From the NCBI GenBank assembly GCA_020161775.1, contig JAIUOW010000009.1, forward strand, positions 62,001 to 126,000: DNA of 64,000 bases, read 5' to 3'. This stretch comes from Pseudomonadota bacterium. Lineage in GTDB: Bacteria; Pseudomonadota; Gammaproteobacteria; Burkholderiales; Burkholderiaceae_C. Positions 1 to 9,503 of the stretch are shown here, piece after piece. The position numbers and the translations under genes are program-made. The notes beneath the pieces were generated by a model. It saw only the letters and a list, made by a program, of their open reading frames with translations, was not told the origin of the DNA and searched no databases. Position 1 is the stretch's first letter. Every line of letters starts with the position of its first letter.

Positions 1-147
1 TTCGCCTTCGCGCACGGCGCGGGCGTGGCCTGTGGTCAGGGCCAGCAGCGTGCATTGCACGTCGGGGTGCTGGCGCCGCAATGCCCGCATGACTGGCAGG
101 ATCATGGCGACATGCCCGCCGCCGTAGGTGACAAACAGTGCCTTCAT
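1..147 (-). CDS. N-terminal part of an unidentified glycan-cluster protein
   Basis: Only the first 49 codons are in the window; the gene continues beyond base 1. The start ATG at 147 overlaps the TGA of the upstream asparagine-synthase gene by 4 bases, so translation is probably coupled. The N-terminus MKALFVTYGGGHVAMILPVM has the beta-strand, glycine-rich loop and helix typical of the first Rossmann unit of GT-B glycosyltransferases and of UDP-GlcNAc 2-epimerase-like enzymes. With a polysaccharide cluster upstream, a sugar-transfer or sugar-epimerase role is a reasonable guess, but the family cannot be fixed from 49 residues. Confidence 0.6.
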   Translation of the reverse strand, partial: MKALFVTYGGGHVAMILPVMRALRRQHPDVQCTLLALTTGHARAVREGE

Positions 148-1934
148 TGACCGTGGGGCTTGGCCCATAGCGCGAGCGCCGCCAGCGCGCGCAGTTCGCG
201 GGTGTGGTTGGCCGATCCGTCGCGGTGGCTCGCCAGCAGCGTGTCCAGCCGTGGCCGCTCAAACAGGCGCGCCAGCAGGTGGCTGCCTTGCAGCGTTGCG
301 CGCAGCCAGTCATGGCTTTCGCCACGGAACCATTCCCCGATGGGCACGGTGAACATCTGTTTCTTGCGGTAGGCCAGGTCGTCCCCGATCAGCGGCGCGG
401 CCGCCTTCTTGTACCAGTGCTTCTTGCCGCCCGCGTGCAGCTTGGTGTTGCCGCGCGAGCGAAAGGCCAGTTCCATCATCCGCCAGTCCAGGAACGGCGT
501 GCGTGCCTCGATCGACACGGCCATGCCCATGCGGTCGGGCTTCACGAGGTTGTTGCCCGAAAGCAGCAGTTGCATGTCCAGGTACAACGCCTGGTTGATG
601 CGGTCAAAATGCGCTGCCTCCTCGAACCACGGCCTGGCAGCCACATCAAAACTGTCGATGTCAGCCAGCTGTGCAGCCACCGCAGGCTGGTAGAGAGCAC
701 GTTTGGCAGCAGGGGAAAACAGCGATATGGAGTCGAAGTAGCGGCGCCGGAAAACCGCGTCATCCAGTGCATCCACGCCGGGCTGGCCAAAAAACGCGGC
801 GTACTTGTCATAGCCGGCGAACAGCTCGTCACCGCCGTCACCGGTCAGCACGACCTTCACATGCCTTGCCGCCAGCTCGCTCACGCGCAGCGTGGGCATA
901 AAGGAAGCGTCCCCATGCGGCTGGTCCAGGTGGTGCAGCACCTGCGGCCAGCGGTCCAGCATGTTGAGCTCGGCGATTTCGCTGGTGTGCTCGCAGCCGA
1001 ACCGGCGCGCCGCCTCAGCTGCAAAGGCCGATTCGTCATAGCGCGGGTCGGCAAAGCCGATGCAGAAGGTCTTGACCGGACGGTCCACATGGCGTGCCAT
1101 CAGGCCCACGATGGTGCTGGAGTCCACACCACCCGACAGGAAGGCACCCCAGGGCACGTCGGCGCGCAGCCGGATGCGCGTGGCGTCGTCCAGCACGGCC
1201 ATGAACTCCTCGGCCCAGGCGCCGAAATCGTGGTGGCGCTCGCGCTGGTCGGCCAGGTTCCACCAGCGCCGGGTTTGCGTGCTGCCACGGCCCAGGCGCA
1301 TCCAGGTGCCGGGCATGACGTGGCGTATGCCCTGCCAGATGGTCCAGGGCGCGGGGATGTAGTTGAAGCTGAGGTAGTGGTGGATGGCCTCCAGGTCCAC
1401 GGCGGGCGGCGCCATGCCGGTCAGCGCCTGCGGCAGGATGGCCTTGATCTCGGACGCAAAAGCCACGCGCGTGCCGTCGTCGGCCACGTACAGCGGCTTG
1501 ACGCCGATGCGGTCGCGCACGAGGTACAGCGCATCCTCGCGCAAGTCGTCAATCGCGATGGCAAACATGCCGTTGAGCTTGCTGACGAACGAAATGCCTT
1601 CGCGCTCATAGAGGCGCAGGATGACCTCGGTGTCCGACGCGGTTTTGAGTACCACACCCTGGCGGCGCAGGTCGGCCGCCAATTCGACGTAGTTGAAGAT
1701 TTCACCGTTCTGCACAACGGCGATCTGGCCATCATCGGACACGAAAGGCTGGTGCCCGCCGCCCAGGTCGATGATCGACAAGCGCATGTTGCCAATGGCC
1801 ACGCCGCGCTGCGGCTGGTGCCAGATGCCCCGGTCGTCTGGCCCGCGGTGGGCCAGGCTGCGCGCCATGCCATCCAGCGCTGCATCGGGCAAGGCGCGGC
1901 GCTTGCGGTCCCAATAGCCAAAGATGCCGCACAT
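144..1934 (-). CDS. asnB: Glutamine-hydrolysing asparagine synthase-like amidotransferase
   Basis: The protein has 596 residues. The N-terminal class II glutaminase domain (about 1-200) begins with MCGIFG, so Cys2 is the expected nucleophile. The synthetase domain carries the pyrophosphatase loop SGGVDSS at 267-273. The family adenylates a carboxylate and transfers ammonia from glutamine. In polysaccharide clusters, members often amidate sugar acids rather than make free asparagine. ATG at 1934 is chosen because the family starts exactly at MCGIF; the open frame further upstream lies over the neighbouring gene. It sits 2 bases after the sugar transferase, in a tightly packed operon, which supports a glycan-modifying role. 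That substrate assignment is inference. Confidence 0.9.
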   Translation of the reverse strand: MCGIFGYWDRKRRALPDAALDGMARSLAHRGPDDRGIWHQPQRGVAIGNMRLSIIDLGGGHQPFVSDDGQIAVVQNGEIFNYVELAADLRRQGVVLKTASDTEVILRLYEREGISFVSKLNGMFAIAIDDLREDALYLVRDRIGVKPLYVADDGTRVAFASEIKAILPQALTGMAPPAVDLEAIHHYLSFNYIPAPWTIWQGIRHVMPGTWMRLGRGSTQTRRWWNLADQRERHHDFGAWAEEFMAVLDDATRIRLRADVPWGAFLSGGVDSSTIVGLMARHVDRPVKTFCIGFADPRYDESAFAAEAARRFGCEHTSEIAELNMLDRWPQVLHHLDQPHGDASFMPTLRVSELAARHVKVVLTGDGGDELFAGYDKYAAFFGQPGVDALDDAVFRRRYFDSISLFSPAAKRALYQPAVAAQLADIDSFDVAARPWFEEAAHFDRINQALYLDMQLLLSGNNLVKPDRMGMAVSIEARTPFLDWRMMELAFRSRGNTKLHAGGKKHWYKKAAAPLIGDDLAYRKKQMFTVPIGEWFRGESHDWLRATLQGSHLLARLFERPRLDTLLASHRDGSANHTRELRALAALALWAKPHGQ

Positions 1935-1936
1935 GG

Positions 1937-2503
1937 TCAGTTCGCTCCCTTGCCGGTGAGCCGCGACAGCGTCCACACCATGATTTTCAGGTCCAGCCAC
2001 AGCCCCGCCAGCCCCTTGCACTGCGCCACATAGCGCAGGTCCAGCGCCAGCCGCTGGCCTTCGGTGCCATCGGATCTGATCAGCGCCTGCGCCAGCCCGG
2101 TGATGCCAGGGCGTACGCTGCAACGCAGGTCCCAGTCCTGCGGGGTGTAAAGCGCACGCTGCGCCGGCACGTCGGGACGCGGGCCGACCAGGCTCATTTC
2201 GCCGCGCAGCACGTTGATGATCTGGGGCAGTTCGTCGATGCTGCTGCGCCGCAGGAAGCGGCCCGTGCGCGTGATGCGCGGGTCGTTGTCCGCCGTGTGC
2301 CAGGGGCCGATGGCCGCCGCATTGCGCACCATGGTGCGGAACTTGAACATGCCGAACTCGCGCCCGCCTCGGCCCACGCGCAGCTGCCGGAAAAGCACGG
2401 GCCCGCCGTCGTCCAGCCAGACCGCCAGCGCGGCAAGCGCCAGCACCGGTGCCAGCAGCGCCAGCGCCACCAGCGCGCCCACGATATCCAGCAGGCGCTT
2501 CAT
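1937..2503 (-). CDS. Small monotopic phosphoglycosyl (sugar) transferase
   Basis: This 188-residue bacterial sugar transferase resembles PglC and the catalytic C-terminal part of WcaJ. One hydrophobic helix lies near residues 6-30. It is followed by the conserved KFRTM segment (54-58), the catalytic Asp90-Glu91 dyad in IDELPQ and the RGEMSLVGPRP motif (100-110). The family transfers a phospho-sugar from a nucleotide sugar to undecaprenyl phosphate at the inner membrane, which starts repeat-unit assembly. It lacks the N-terminal four-helix region of the long WcaJ type. It overlaps the upstream aldolase gene by 4 bases and lies 2 bases before asnB. The sugar used cannot be told from the sequence. 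Confidence 0.92.
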   Translation of the reverse strand: MKRLLDIVGALVALALLAPVLALAALAVWLDDGGPVLFRQLRVGRGGREFGMFKFRTMVRNAAAIGPWHTADNDPRITRTGRFLRRSSIDELPQIINVLRGEMSLVGPRPDVPAQRALYTPQDWDLRCSVRPGITGLAQALIRSDGTEGQRLALDLRYVAQCKGLAGLWLDLKIMVWTLSRLTGKGAN

Positions 2504-3315
2504 GACACGGCCGCGCCGGTGGACAGCGTGGCGGCCAGCTGGGCGATGCGCTGCGCAATGCGCAGGCGATCACTTTCCACCTGCTGCGCGCTGCGCAGCT
2601 GCAGCGCCTGTTCGGCCGCGCGCAAGGCGGTCACGCCCGGCGCCAGCGCGGCCGCCGGATCGTCGCCGCGAAACGTGCGCGACAGGATGACCGCGCGAGA
2701 ACCCAGGCGCAGGTGCTCGGCCAGCACGTCGCGCCCGGGCAAGAGTCCCTCGTCCAGCCGCGCGATGCCGCCAAACCCGAACCTGAGCCCCTGCCGGTGC
2801 GCAGCGCCAGCCACGCGGTCCACATGCCCCTGGGCCAGCGGCTCGAACATGAAACGGCAGCCCAGCGACAGGTGCAGGTCGTTCAGCCCCACAAATACCT
2901 CGAACAACCCGGGCGTGCCCACCCAGTCGTCCAGGCAGGCCAGGGCCTGGGCCGTCTCCAGCAGCGCGACGATGGGCACCCGCCCCGCGACCAGGCCGGA
3001 AAACGCGGCCAGCTCCGCGGCGTGATGGAACATAGGCAGCATGACCAGATCCGCCCCCTGCGCCAGCACGGCGTCCAGCTCGGCGGCCGTGCCGCCGTGC
3101 AGCGGGTTCACCCGCACCATCAGCTGCGCCCGGCGCAGCTGGGACTTGACGCGCGCCACATCCTGCATCTGGTGGGTGCTGATGAACGTGTTGTGCCCGG
3201 CCTGCCGCTCGGCCTTGCCCATGGTTTCCAGGTCCAGGAAGATGCGCATGCCCTCGATGGCGTCACACTGCCTGGCCAGCGCGGGGTCATTGGTGACTTG
3301 AAGCAGGTCGATCAT
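2500..3315 (-). CDS. HpcH/HpaI-type aldolase in a glycan cluster
   Basis: The 271-residue protein has the TIM-barrel pattern of the HpcH/HpaI aldolase / citrate-lyase beta family: IFLDLE at 25-30, Arg68-Val-Asn70, Glu120 and Asp146 in the FVGLNDLHLSLG stretch, the last two at the usual divalent-metal ligand positions. Family members cleave or form C-C bonds using pyruvate or acetyl-CoA donors. Its ATGA overlap with the sugar-transferase gene places it inside the surface-polysaccharide operon. It might therefore make or modify a keto-acid-derived sugar component instead of degrading aromatics, but this role is inferred from position only. Confidence 0.8.
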   Translation of the reverse strand: MIDLLQVTNDPALARQCDAIEGMRIFLDLETMGKAERQAGHNTFISTHQMQDVARVKSQLRRAQLMVRVNPLHGGTAAELDAVLAQGADLVMLPMFHHAAELAAFSGLVAGRVPIVALLETAQALACLDDWVGTPGLFEVFVGLNDLHLSLGCRFMFEPLAQGHVDRVAGAAHRQGLRFGFGGIARLDEGLLPGRDVLAEHLRLGSRAVILSRTFRGDDPAAALAPGVTALRAAEQALQLRSAQQVESDRLRIAQRIAQLAATLSTGAAVS

Positions 3316-3324
3316 GCGCAGGGA

Positions 3325-4794
3325 TTATCGTTTCAGGGCGGCGCGCAACGCCGGGCTGGCGGTCCAACCGGCCGCCATGACTGCGGCAGTGAACAGGCCG
3401 GCAACGGCCAGCACCCCCAGAGGCTGCGTCACTGGCATGTGCGTGCCGGCCAGGGCCAGCACCCCCGCCAGCACCGCAGGCACCGCCATCTCGCGCCACG
3501 GCAGCGATTGCAGGGCGCGCGGGCCCAAGGCCCGCAGCAGCACGGCCGCCAGCACGGCCAGCAGGCCCCAAAGCGCCTGCATCACCTGCTGCCCGTCGTG
3601 CAGGCCCAGGGCGCCCAGCCCGGCCAGGGCCGCCAGGGCCGCGGCGTAGGCCAGACCGGCCACCTGCAGCCGGCCGATGGTGGCCAGCACCAGCACCGCC
3701 ACGGCGATCAGGGCCTGGGGCAGCAGCGTCCAGGCGCCCCAGGCCGCCCATTGCGCCACGTTGGCCACCTGCCCGGAGCCCATGCGGCCCCAGCCGAACA
3801 GGAGCTCGGCGGCCGGGCCCGCGCCCGTCCAGAGCCCGACCGCCGCGGCACACGCCAGCACCCAGGACAACAGGAAGGCCGCGCGAAGCTGCACGCCAAA
3901 ATCCCGCCCCTCGGCGCGCGCGCGTGTCAGCGCCGGAAAGGCCAGCGTGGCCACCAGCTGGATGGCCAGCAAGTTGGGCAGCTCCACGAGCTTCCAGGCG
4001 TAGTTGAATGTGGCCAGCGCCCCCTCGCCCTGGCTGGACACCAGGCTGCGCGCCAGCAAGACCAGAGCGGCCGGCGCGCCCGCGGCCATGGTGGCCCACA
4101 GCCAGATGCGCCAGCCCGGTACCAGCAAAGATGGCGACCGCTGTGCCGCAGCCGCCGGCTCGACGGGGGGCGCCTGCGTGCCCAGGCGGCGCATGCGCCA
4201 GCCCAGAAAGGCCAGCCGCAGTACCAGCGCCAGCAGCAAGCCAGCCCCCATCCAGGCGATGGCGCGCGGCCAGGCGCCGGTATGCCCCAGTGCGAGCATG
4301 GCCAGCACGATCACACCGGTATGCACGATATTCATCCCGTACATGCCCACGGCGTCACGGTCGTGCTGAAGCCGCGTGTACCAGAGCGATCCGAGCAACG
4401 CCAGGGGAACGGCAGGCGCTGCCCAATGCACCGCCTGCGTCAGCAAGGCGGCGTCTGACGCGCCGGGGACCAGCCAGCGCCCGGCCCAGCCCGGCACCAC
4501 CCACAGGAATGCGGCCATGGCAGTGCCCGCACCCAGCAGCAGCCAGCCCACGTGGCGCTGGCTGCGGGCCAACTGCCCGGACGGCATGCCGGCCCACAGC
4601 GGCAACAGCGCATAGCTGAGTGCGCCGGCCGCCAGGATGGCACTGGCCAGATCGGGCAGCGTGAGCATCATCACCACCAGGTCAGCCAGCCCCGTGGTCC
4701 CAAAAGTGGCCGCCTGGACCGACTCGCGCAGCAGGCCCAGCACACGGCTGGCCAACAGCAGGGACAGGGAAATCACGCCGGCGCGCAGGTACAT
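3325..4794 (-). CDS. MurJ/MviN-like lipid-linked saccharide flippase
   Basis: This 489-residue polytopic membrane protein has about a dozen hydrophobic segments. Its N-terminal stretch (RESVQAATFGTTGLAD) matches the MurJ/MviN signature region, but the rest is diverged. The MOP-superfamily transporters move undecaprenyl-linked saccharides across the inner membrane. Because it sits beside an initiating sugar transferase and amidotransferase, it is more likely the flippase for this polysaccharide than the essential lipid II flippase. ATG at 4794 is preferred over more upstream in-frame starts because it begins directly before the first transmembrane helix (MYLRAGVISLSLL). It is divergent from lysS. 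Confidence 0.8.
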   Translation of the reverse strand: MYLRAGVISLSLLLASRVLGLLRESVQAATFGTTGLADLVVMMLTLPDLASAILAAGALSYALLPLWAGMPSGQLARSQRHVGWLLLGAGTAMAAFLWVVPGWAGRWLVPGASDAALLTQAVHWAAPAVPLALLGSLWYTRLQHDRDAVGMYGMNIVHTGVIVLAMLALGHTGAWPRAIAWMGAGLLLALVLRLAFLGWRMRRLGTQAPPVEPAAAAQRSPSLLVPGWRIWLWATMAAGAPAALVLLARSLVSSQGEGALATFNYAWKLVELPNLLAIQLVATLAFPALTRARAEGRDFGVQLRAAFLLSWVLACAAAVGLWTGAGPAAELLFGWGRMGSGQVANVAQWAAWGAWTLLPQALIAVAVLVLATIGRLQVAGLAYAAALAALAGLGALGLHDGQQVMQALWGLLAVLAAVLLRALGPRALQSLPWREMAVPAVLAGVLALAGTHMPVTQPLGVLAVAGLFTAAVMAAGWTASPALRAALKR

Positions 4795-4898
4795 GCGCTG
4801 GATTATCCCGGCAGGCTGGCGCCCGCCCGGCGGCACCCCCCGCAAAAAACTAAAATAGCAGGCTTTGGCCACGATCTGTGGCGTCACCGGCCTGCCCC

Positions 4899-6443
4899 AT
4901 GTCCCAGAACAACGCAACCCCCACCTCCACCGATCTGCCCTCCACCGACGACAACCAGCTCATTGCGGAGCGTCGCGAGAAGCTCAAGGCCATCCGGCAG
5001 GCGCAGCAGGACGGCAAGGGCGTGGCCTTTCCCAACGACTTCAAACCGGCCGACCGCGCCGCCAGCCTGCATGCCGCGCATGGCGACAAGAGACCGGAAG
5101 CGCTGCTCGCGCAAGGCACCACCGCCAGCGTGGCGGGGCGCATGATGCTCAAGCGCGTGATGGGCAAGGCCAGCTTTGCCACGCTGCAGGACGCCACCGG
5201 CCGCCTGCAGATTTACGTGACCCGCGACGACGTGGGCGAAGAGGTGTATGCCGCTTTCAAGCACTGGGACCTGGGCGACATCGTGGCCTGCGAGGGCAAG
5301 GTATTCAAGACCCGCACGGGGGAACTGTCGCTGCACGCCAGCCATGTGCGCCTGCTGACCAAGAGCCTGCGGCCCATGCCCGACAAATTCCACGGCGTGG
5401 CCGACCAGGAGGTCAAGTACCGCCAGCGCTACATCGACCTCATGATGGACGAGACCGCGCGCGAGCGCTTCAAGGCGCGCAGCAAGGCCGTGAGCTCCAT
5501 TCGCGAGTTCATGGTGGCGCATGGCTTCCTGGAGGTGGAAACGCCCATGCTGCACCCGATCCCCGGCGGCGCCAATGCCAGGCCGTTCGTCACCCACCAC
5601 AACGCGCTGGAGCAGGAGATGTTCCTGCGCATCGCTCCCGAGCTGTACCTCAAGCGGCTGGTGGTCGGCGGCTTCGAGCGGGTGTTCGAGATCAACCGGA
5701 ATTTCCGCAACGAAGGCATCTCGGTGCGCCACAACCCCGAGTTCACCATGATGGAGTTCTACGCGGCCTACTGGAACTACCGCGACCTGATGGACTTCAC
5801 CGAGGCCCTGATCCGCGACGCCGCCCAGAAGGCGGCTGGCACCCTGGCGCTGAGCTACGGCGGCAAGCCGGTGAACCTGGCCGCGCCGTTCGAGCGGCTG
5901 ACCATCCGCGAAGCCATCCTCAAGCACACCGATGCGGGCGACAACGTCGACAACCGCGAATGGCTCACCAACGCCCTGCGCAAGCTGGGCCTGAATGAGG
6001 AAAAGAACAAGCTGTCCACCCGCTCGCTGGCGGGCCTGCAGGTCATGTACTTCGAGGAAGTGGTGGAAGAAAAGCTCTGGCAGCCCACCTTCATCATGGA
6101 GCACCCGACTGAAATATCGCCGCTGGCCCGCGCCAACGACGAGCGGCCCGACGTGACCGAGCGGTTTGAGCTTTACATCACGGGCCGCGAATTCGGCAAT
6201 GGTTTTTCAGAACTGAACGATGCCGAAGACCAGGCGGCGCGCTTTCACGCGCAAGTCACGGCCAAGGACAGCGGCGACGATGAAGCCATGTTCTACGACC
6301 ACGACTTCGTGCGTGCGCTGGAATACGGCATGCCGCCCACCGGCGGCTGCGGCATTGGCATTGACCGGCTGATGATGCTGCTGACCGACAGCCCCAGCAT
6401 CCGCGACGTGATCCTCTTCCCGGCCTTGCGAAGAGAAATTTGA
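4899..6443 (+). CDS. lysS: Lysyl-tRNA synthetase, class II
   Basis: The 514-residue enzyme charges tRNA(Lys) with lysine in the cytoplasm. An OB-fold anticodon-binding domain covers about residues 75-155. The class II catalytic core follows, with motif 2 FRNEG at 269-273 and motif 3 ([11 protein letters not shown]) near 483-493. Length and order agree with bacterial LysS. ATG at 4899 is chosen; a GTG seven codons upstream is also in frame. The first 20 residues are Ser/Thr/Asn rich and probably disordered. It is a single gene, divergent from the flippase gene and convergent with nagZ. Confidence 0.97.
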   Translation: MSQNNATPTSTDLPSTDDNQLIAERREKLKAIRQAQQDGKGVAFPNDFKPADRAASLHAAHGDKRPEALLAQGTTASVAGRMMLKRVMGKASFATLQDATGRLQIYVTRDDVGEEVYAAFKHWDLGDIVACEGKVFKTRTGELSLHASHVRLLTKSLRPMPDKFHGVADQEVKYRQRYIDLMMDETARERFKARSKAVSSIREFMVAHGFLEVETPMLHPIPGGANARPFVTHHNALEQEMFLRIAPELYLKRLVVGGFERVFEINRNFRNEGISVRHNPEFTMMEFYAAYWNYRDLMDFTEALIRDAAQKAAGTLALSYGGKPVNLAAPFERLTIREAILKHTDAGDNVDNREWLTNALRKLGLNEEKNKLSTRSLAGLQVMYFEEVVEEKLWQPTFIMEHPTEISPLARANDERPDVTERFELYITGREFGNGFSELNDAEDQAARFHAQVTAKDSGDDEAMFYDHDFVRALEYGMPPTGGCGIGIDRLMMLLTDSPSIRDVILFPALRREI

Positions 6444-6451
6444 CCATCCCC

Positions 6452-6521
6452 GAAGCGCCTGCGGCGCTTCCCCCTCAAGGGGGCGCCACCAGCGGCCCGG
6501 CAAAGCCGGTTCCGCGGTGGC
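6452..6521. repeat. Three consecutive hairpins between convergent lysS and nagZ
   Basis: Three adjacent perfect or near-perfect stems fill the gap: GAAGCGCC/GGCGCTTC (6452-6470), CCCCC/GGGGG with a TCAA loop (6470-6483), and GCCACC/GGTGGC (6485-6521) enclosing CCGGC/GCCGG (6497-6509). None is followed by a T-run on either strand, so they are not classical intrinsic terminators. They look like a modular intergenic repeat unit that may still act in transcript end formation for the two convergent genes. Confidence 0.6.
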
Positions 6522-6528
6522 ACTGGAA

Positions 6529-7587
6529 TCAAGGCAGCAAAGACAGCGCGTGGATGTACGCAGGCTGCGTCATCAGCGCGTCCCATGACGGTGCCAACGT
6601 GACGGGCAACAACGCCAGGCGGCGCAGTTCACTGGCCTCGCTGGCATGCCAGCCGCCCTTGAGCTGGGCTTCAGCCAGGCCATCCAGCAGCTCATCCACC
6701 GCATGCCCGCCATCGACCGACTGGTTGCACAGCAGCACCATGTCGCAGCCGGCCGACAGCGCGGCCACGCCGGCTTCGGTGTAGCTCACCTCGCGGCCGT
6801 CAATCAGGCGCGCACCCGCCATGCTCAGGTCGTCGCTGAAGATCGCGCCGCCAAATCCCAGCTGCCGGCGCAGGATGTCATTCAGCCAGCGGCTGGAGAA
6901 GCCAGCCGGGCGGGTATCCACCCGGGGATAGATCACGTGCGCGGGCATCACGCTGGCAAGCGTGGTGCTCAACCAGCCATAGGGCGCGGCGTCGTCAGCC
7001 AGGATGGCTTTCAGGCTGCGCCGGTCGACGGGGATGTCGGTGTGCGAATCGGCCTTGACGTAGCCATGCCCCGGAAAGTGCTTGCCGCAATTGGCCACGC
7101 CCGCCTGCAGCAGACCGTGCATCAGGCTCTTGGCGAGCAGTGTGGTCACGCGTGCGTCCTGGTGGAAGGCGCGGTCGCCGATGACACCGGAGCCGCCCCA
7201 GTCCAGGTCCAGCACCGGCGTGAAGCTGAAATCCACCCCGCAGGCACGCAGCTCTGCGCCCAGCACGTAGCCGCAGGCCGTGGCGGCGTTGTTGGCCTGC
7301 AAGGCGTCCTTCATCCAGAGCTCACCCAAGGCGCGCATGGGCGGCAGGTGGGTAAAGCCGTCGGTACGAAAGCGCTGCACGCGCCCGCCCTCATGGTCCA
7401 CGCATATCAGCAGGTCCGCGCGAATGGCCTTGATCTGCCGGCACAGCGCGCTGACCTGGGCGCGGTCTTTCCAGTTGCGGCCAAACAGGATGACGCCACC
7501 GGTCAGGGGGTGCTTCAGGCGCTTTGTGTCAGCGCGGCTCAGCTCCAGGCCGGCCACGTCGAGGATCAGGGGGGCGTGGGGTGACAT
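6529..7587 (-). CDS. nagZ: Beta-N-acetylhexosaminidase, peptidoglycan recycling
   Basis: This 352-residue glycoside hydrolase family 3 enzyme removes GlcNAc from GlcNAc-anhydroMurNAc peptides in the cytoplasm. Visible signatures are CVDHEGGRVQRF (62-73), KHFPGHG (169-175), the DSH loop with the general acid/base His (180-182), and FSDDLSM with the nucleophile Asp252. ATG at 7587 (MSPHAPLIL) is preferred; an in-frame start 18 codons upstream overlaps acpS. It is the last gene of the long minus-strand block, 1 base after acpS. NagZ activity influences AmpC induction in many proteobacteria, but no ampR/ampC is nearby. Confidence 0.95.
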   Translation of the reverse strand: MSPHAPLILDVAGLELSRADTKRLKHPLTGGVILFGRNWKDRAQVSALCRQIKAIRADLLICVDHEGGRVQRFRTDGFTHLPPMRALGELWMKDALQANNAATACGYVLGAELRACGVDFSFTPVLDLDWGGSGVIGDRAFHQDARVTTLLAKSLMHGLLQAGVANCGKHFPGHGYVKADSHTDIPVDRRSLKAILADDAAPYGWLSTTLASVMPAHVIYPRVDTRPAGFSSRWLNDILRRQLGFGGAIFSDDLSMAGARLIDGREVSYTEAGVAALSAGCDMVLLCNQSVDGGHAVDELLDGLAEAQLKGGWHASEASELRRLALLPVTLAPSWDALMTQPAYIHALSLLP

Positions 7588-7588
7588 C

Positions 7589-7987
7589 TCAGGGTTCTTT
7601 CTTCTCAACCACCACAAAGCTGGCGGCATAGTCGGTTTCATCGGTCACGCTCACATGGGCGCTCAGGCCCTGCGCATCGAACCACGTCTTCAGGCCACCG
7701 TGCAGCACGATGGCCGGTTTGCCACTGGGCAGCTTGCCGATCTCGCACAGCCGCCAGGTCATGGGCATGCGGATGCCCAGCCCCACGGCCTTGCTGAAGG
7801 CCTCCTTGGCGGAAAAGCGCGTTGCGAGATAGCGGATGCCGCGTTCAGGCCACCGCTGGCTGCGCGCGTGCCAGGTGGCCAGTTCGGCGTCGCTCAGGAT
7901 CTTGCGGGCAAAGCGTTCACCGTGGCGCTCCAGTGAGGCACGGATACGCCGTACATCGCAGATGTCCGTGCCGATGCCGTAGATCAT
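7589..7987 (-). CDS. acpS: Holo-[acyl-carrier-protein] synthase
   Basis: The 132-residue phosphopantetheinyl transferase moves 4'-phosphopantetheine from CoA onto the serine of AcpP (gene at 20368-20607). The Mg/CoA ligands Asp8 (GIGTDICDV) and Glu62 ([11 protein letters not shown]) are present at the usual spacing. It starts 4 bases inside the end of pdxJ, matching the common pdxJ-acpS pairing, and is followed 1 base later by nagZ. Length is normal for the AcpS-type trimeric enzyme. Confidence 0.96.
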   Translation of the reverse strand: MIYGIGTDICDVRRIRASLERHGERFARKILSDAELATWHARSQRWPERGIRYLATRFSAKEAFSKAVGLGIRMPMTWRLCEIGKLPSGKPAIVLHGGLKTWFDAQGLSAHVSVTDETDYAASFVVVEKKEP

Positions 7988-8748
7988 GGGCCTGGCGCCG
8001 CGCGCCCAGCCTGGGCAATGCGCTGCAGGTAGGCCTTGACCGTGGCGTCGTAGCCCAGCTCCAGTGCGTCGGAAATCAGCGCATGGCCGATCGACACCTC
8101 CTGCACGCCAGGCACGGCCCGCAGGAAGTCGGTGAGGTTTTCCTGGTTCAGGTCGTGGCCTGCGTTGACGCCCAGTCCGGCATCCAGCGCGGCCTGCGCC
8201 GCGGCGGCGAAGCGGGCCAGCACGGTGTTCTTGTCGGCCGTGCCATAGGCGCTGGCATAGCTTTCGGTGTACAGCTCCACCCGGTCGGCCCCTACGTCCC
8301 TGACGGCGGCCATGGCGGCGGGGTCCGGGTCCATGAACAGGCTGACGCGCACGCCAAGCGCCTGGGCTTCGGCGATCACCGGCTTGAGCCGCTGGGCGTC
8401 AACCGGGAATGACCAGCCATGGTCGCTGGTGAACTGGCCTTCGCTGTCGGGGACGAAGGTGCACTGGTGCGGACGCAGTTCACGCACGAAGTCCATGAGG
8501 TTGTGAAAGGGATTGCCTTCGATGTTGAACTCCACCCCAGGCCATGATTTCAGCAGGTGATGCAGTACATGCACATCCTCGGCCCGGATATGGCGCGCAT
8601 CAGGCCGCGGATGCACGGTGATGCCCTGGGCGCCGGCCTGCAGGCACAGCGTGGCAGCGCGCAGCACGCTGGGGATACCCAGATGGCGCGTGTTGCGCAC
8701 CAGCGCGACCTTGTTGAGATTGACTGACAGGGCGGTGTGTTGGGTCAT
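7984..8748 (-). CDS. pdxJ: Pyridoxine 5'-phosphate synthase
   Basis: This 254-residue TIM-barrel enzyme condenses 3-amino-2-oxopropyl phosphate with deoxyxylulose 5-phosphate to make pyridoxine 5'-phosphate. The N-terminus [15 protein letters not shown], the [12 protein letters not shown] segment, the FNIEGN strand and the [11 protein letters not shown] loop are all family hallmarks. ATG at 8748 overlaps the recO stop by 4 bases. Longer upstream starts would run through recO and lack similarity. It is part of the rnc-era-recO-pdxJ-acpS operon seen in many proteobacteria. Confidence 0.96.
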   Translation of the reverse strand: MTQHTALSVNLNKVALVRNTRHLGIPSVLRAATLCLQAGAQGITVHPRPDARHIRAEDVHVLHHLLKSWPGVEFNIEGNPFHNLMDFVRELRPHQCTFVPDSEGQFTSDHGWSFPVDAQRLKPVIAEAQALGVRVSLFMDPDPAAMAAVRDVGADRVELYTESYASAYGTADKNTVLARFAAAAQAALDAGLGVNAGHDLNQENLTDFLRAVPGVQEVSIGHALISDALELGYDATVKAYLQRIAQAGRAAPGP

Positions 8749-9494
8749 AGGGATTGCAGGTCCATCATCATCTGGCGCGTGCGCAGCGTGGCGACTCCGC
8801 AATGGTAGTGCAGCAGCACCCGCAGCTGCGGTTTCAGGCCGGCCATGACCTGCGCACAGGCCTGCAGCGTTGCATGAAAAGGCGCCGCGTCGTCCAGCGC
8901 CAATTGCAGCAGGTGCCACTGGCGGCCTGTCAGGCTGGCGCGTTCGCCGCCCTGGGCCTGCATCAGCCCGCCGTCGGGCATGAGGCTGTAACGGGCGCTG
9001 TCGTCCAGAGGCGCCAGCGTGAGCGTCTGCATGTCCAGCACCGGCAGCAGGCCGATTTCGCGCAGCAGCAGCAGCTCGAATGCCCGCAGCCCGGCCTGCA
9101 AGGCCTCGGCCTGGCCGCTGGCCAGCACCTGGACCGCCGCGCGGTAGGCATCAAACAGCGCAGGGTGGGGGTCATCGCGCGCCAGCAGGCGCAACATCAG
9201 CTCGTTGAGGTAATAGCCCGACAGCAGCGCATCGCCGGTGGGCATCACATGGCCGCCCACCCACTCGGCGCCCTTGAGCGTGCGGATTTCGGCGTCGCCG
9301 CCAAAGGCCACTCGCAACGGCTGCAACGGCAGCAGGATCGGGCGGAAACTCGAACTCGGCCGTTTGGCCCCCTTGGCCACCAGCGCCACCCGGCCGTAAT
9401 GGCGGGTGAAAACCTCAAGGATCAGGCTGGACTCGCTCCAGTCGTAGCGGTGCAGCACGTAGGCAGGCTCGTCACTGATGCGCTTGACGGCCAC
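8745..9494 (-). CDS. recO: DNA repair protein RecO
   Basis: The 249-residue protein belongs to the RecFOR pathway, in which RecO anneals SSB-coated DNA and helps load RecA at gaps. The N-terminal OB-fold is visible ([20 protein letters not shown], then [13 protein letters not shown]), followed by the helical C-terminal part ([12 protein letters not shown]). The zinc-binding cysteines of some RecO proteins are not obvious. It starts 9 bases after era and overlaps pdxJ by 4 bases. Confidence 0.94.
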   Translation of the reverse strand: MAVKRISDEPAYVLHRYDWSESSLILEVFTRHYGRVALVAKGAKRPSSSFRPILLPLQPLRVAFGGDAEIRTLKGAEWVGGHVMPTGDALLSGYYLNELMLRLLARDDPHPALFDAYRAAVQVLASGQAEALQAGLRAFELLLLREIGLLPVLDMQTLTLAPLDDSARYSLMPDGGLMQAQGGERASLTGRQWHLLQLALDDAAPFHATLQACAQVMAGLKPQLRVLLHYHCGVATLRTRQMMMDLQSL

Positions 9495-9503
9495 GATGGG
9501 GCT

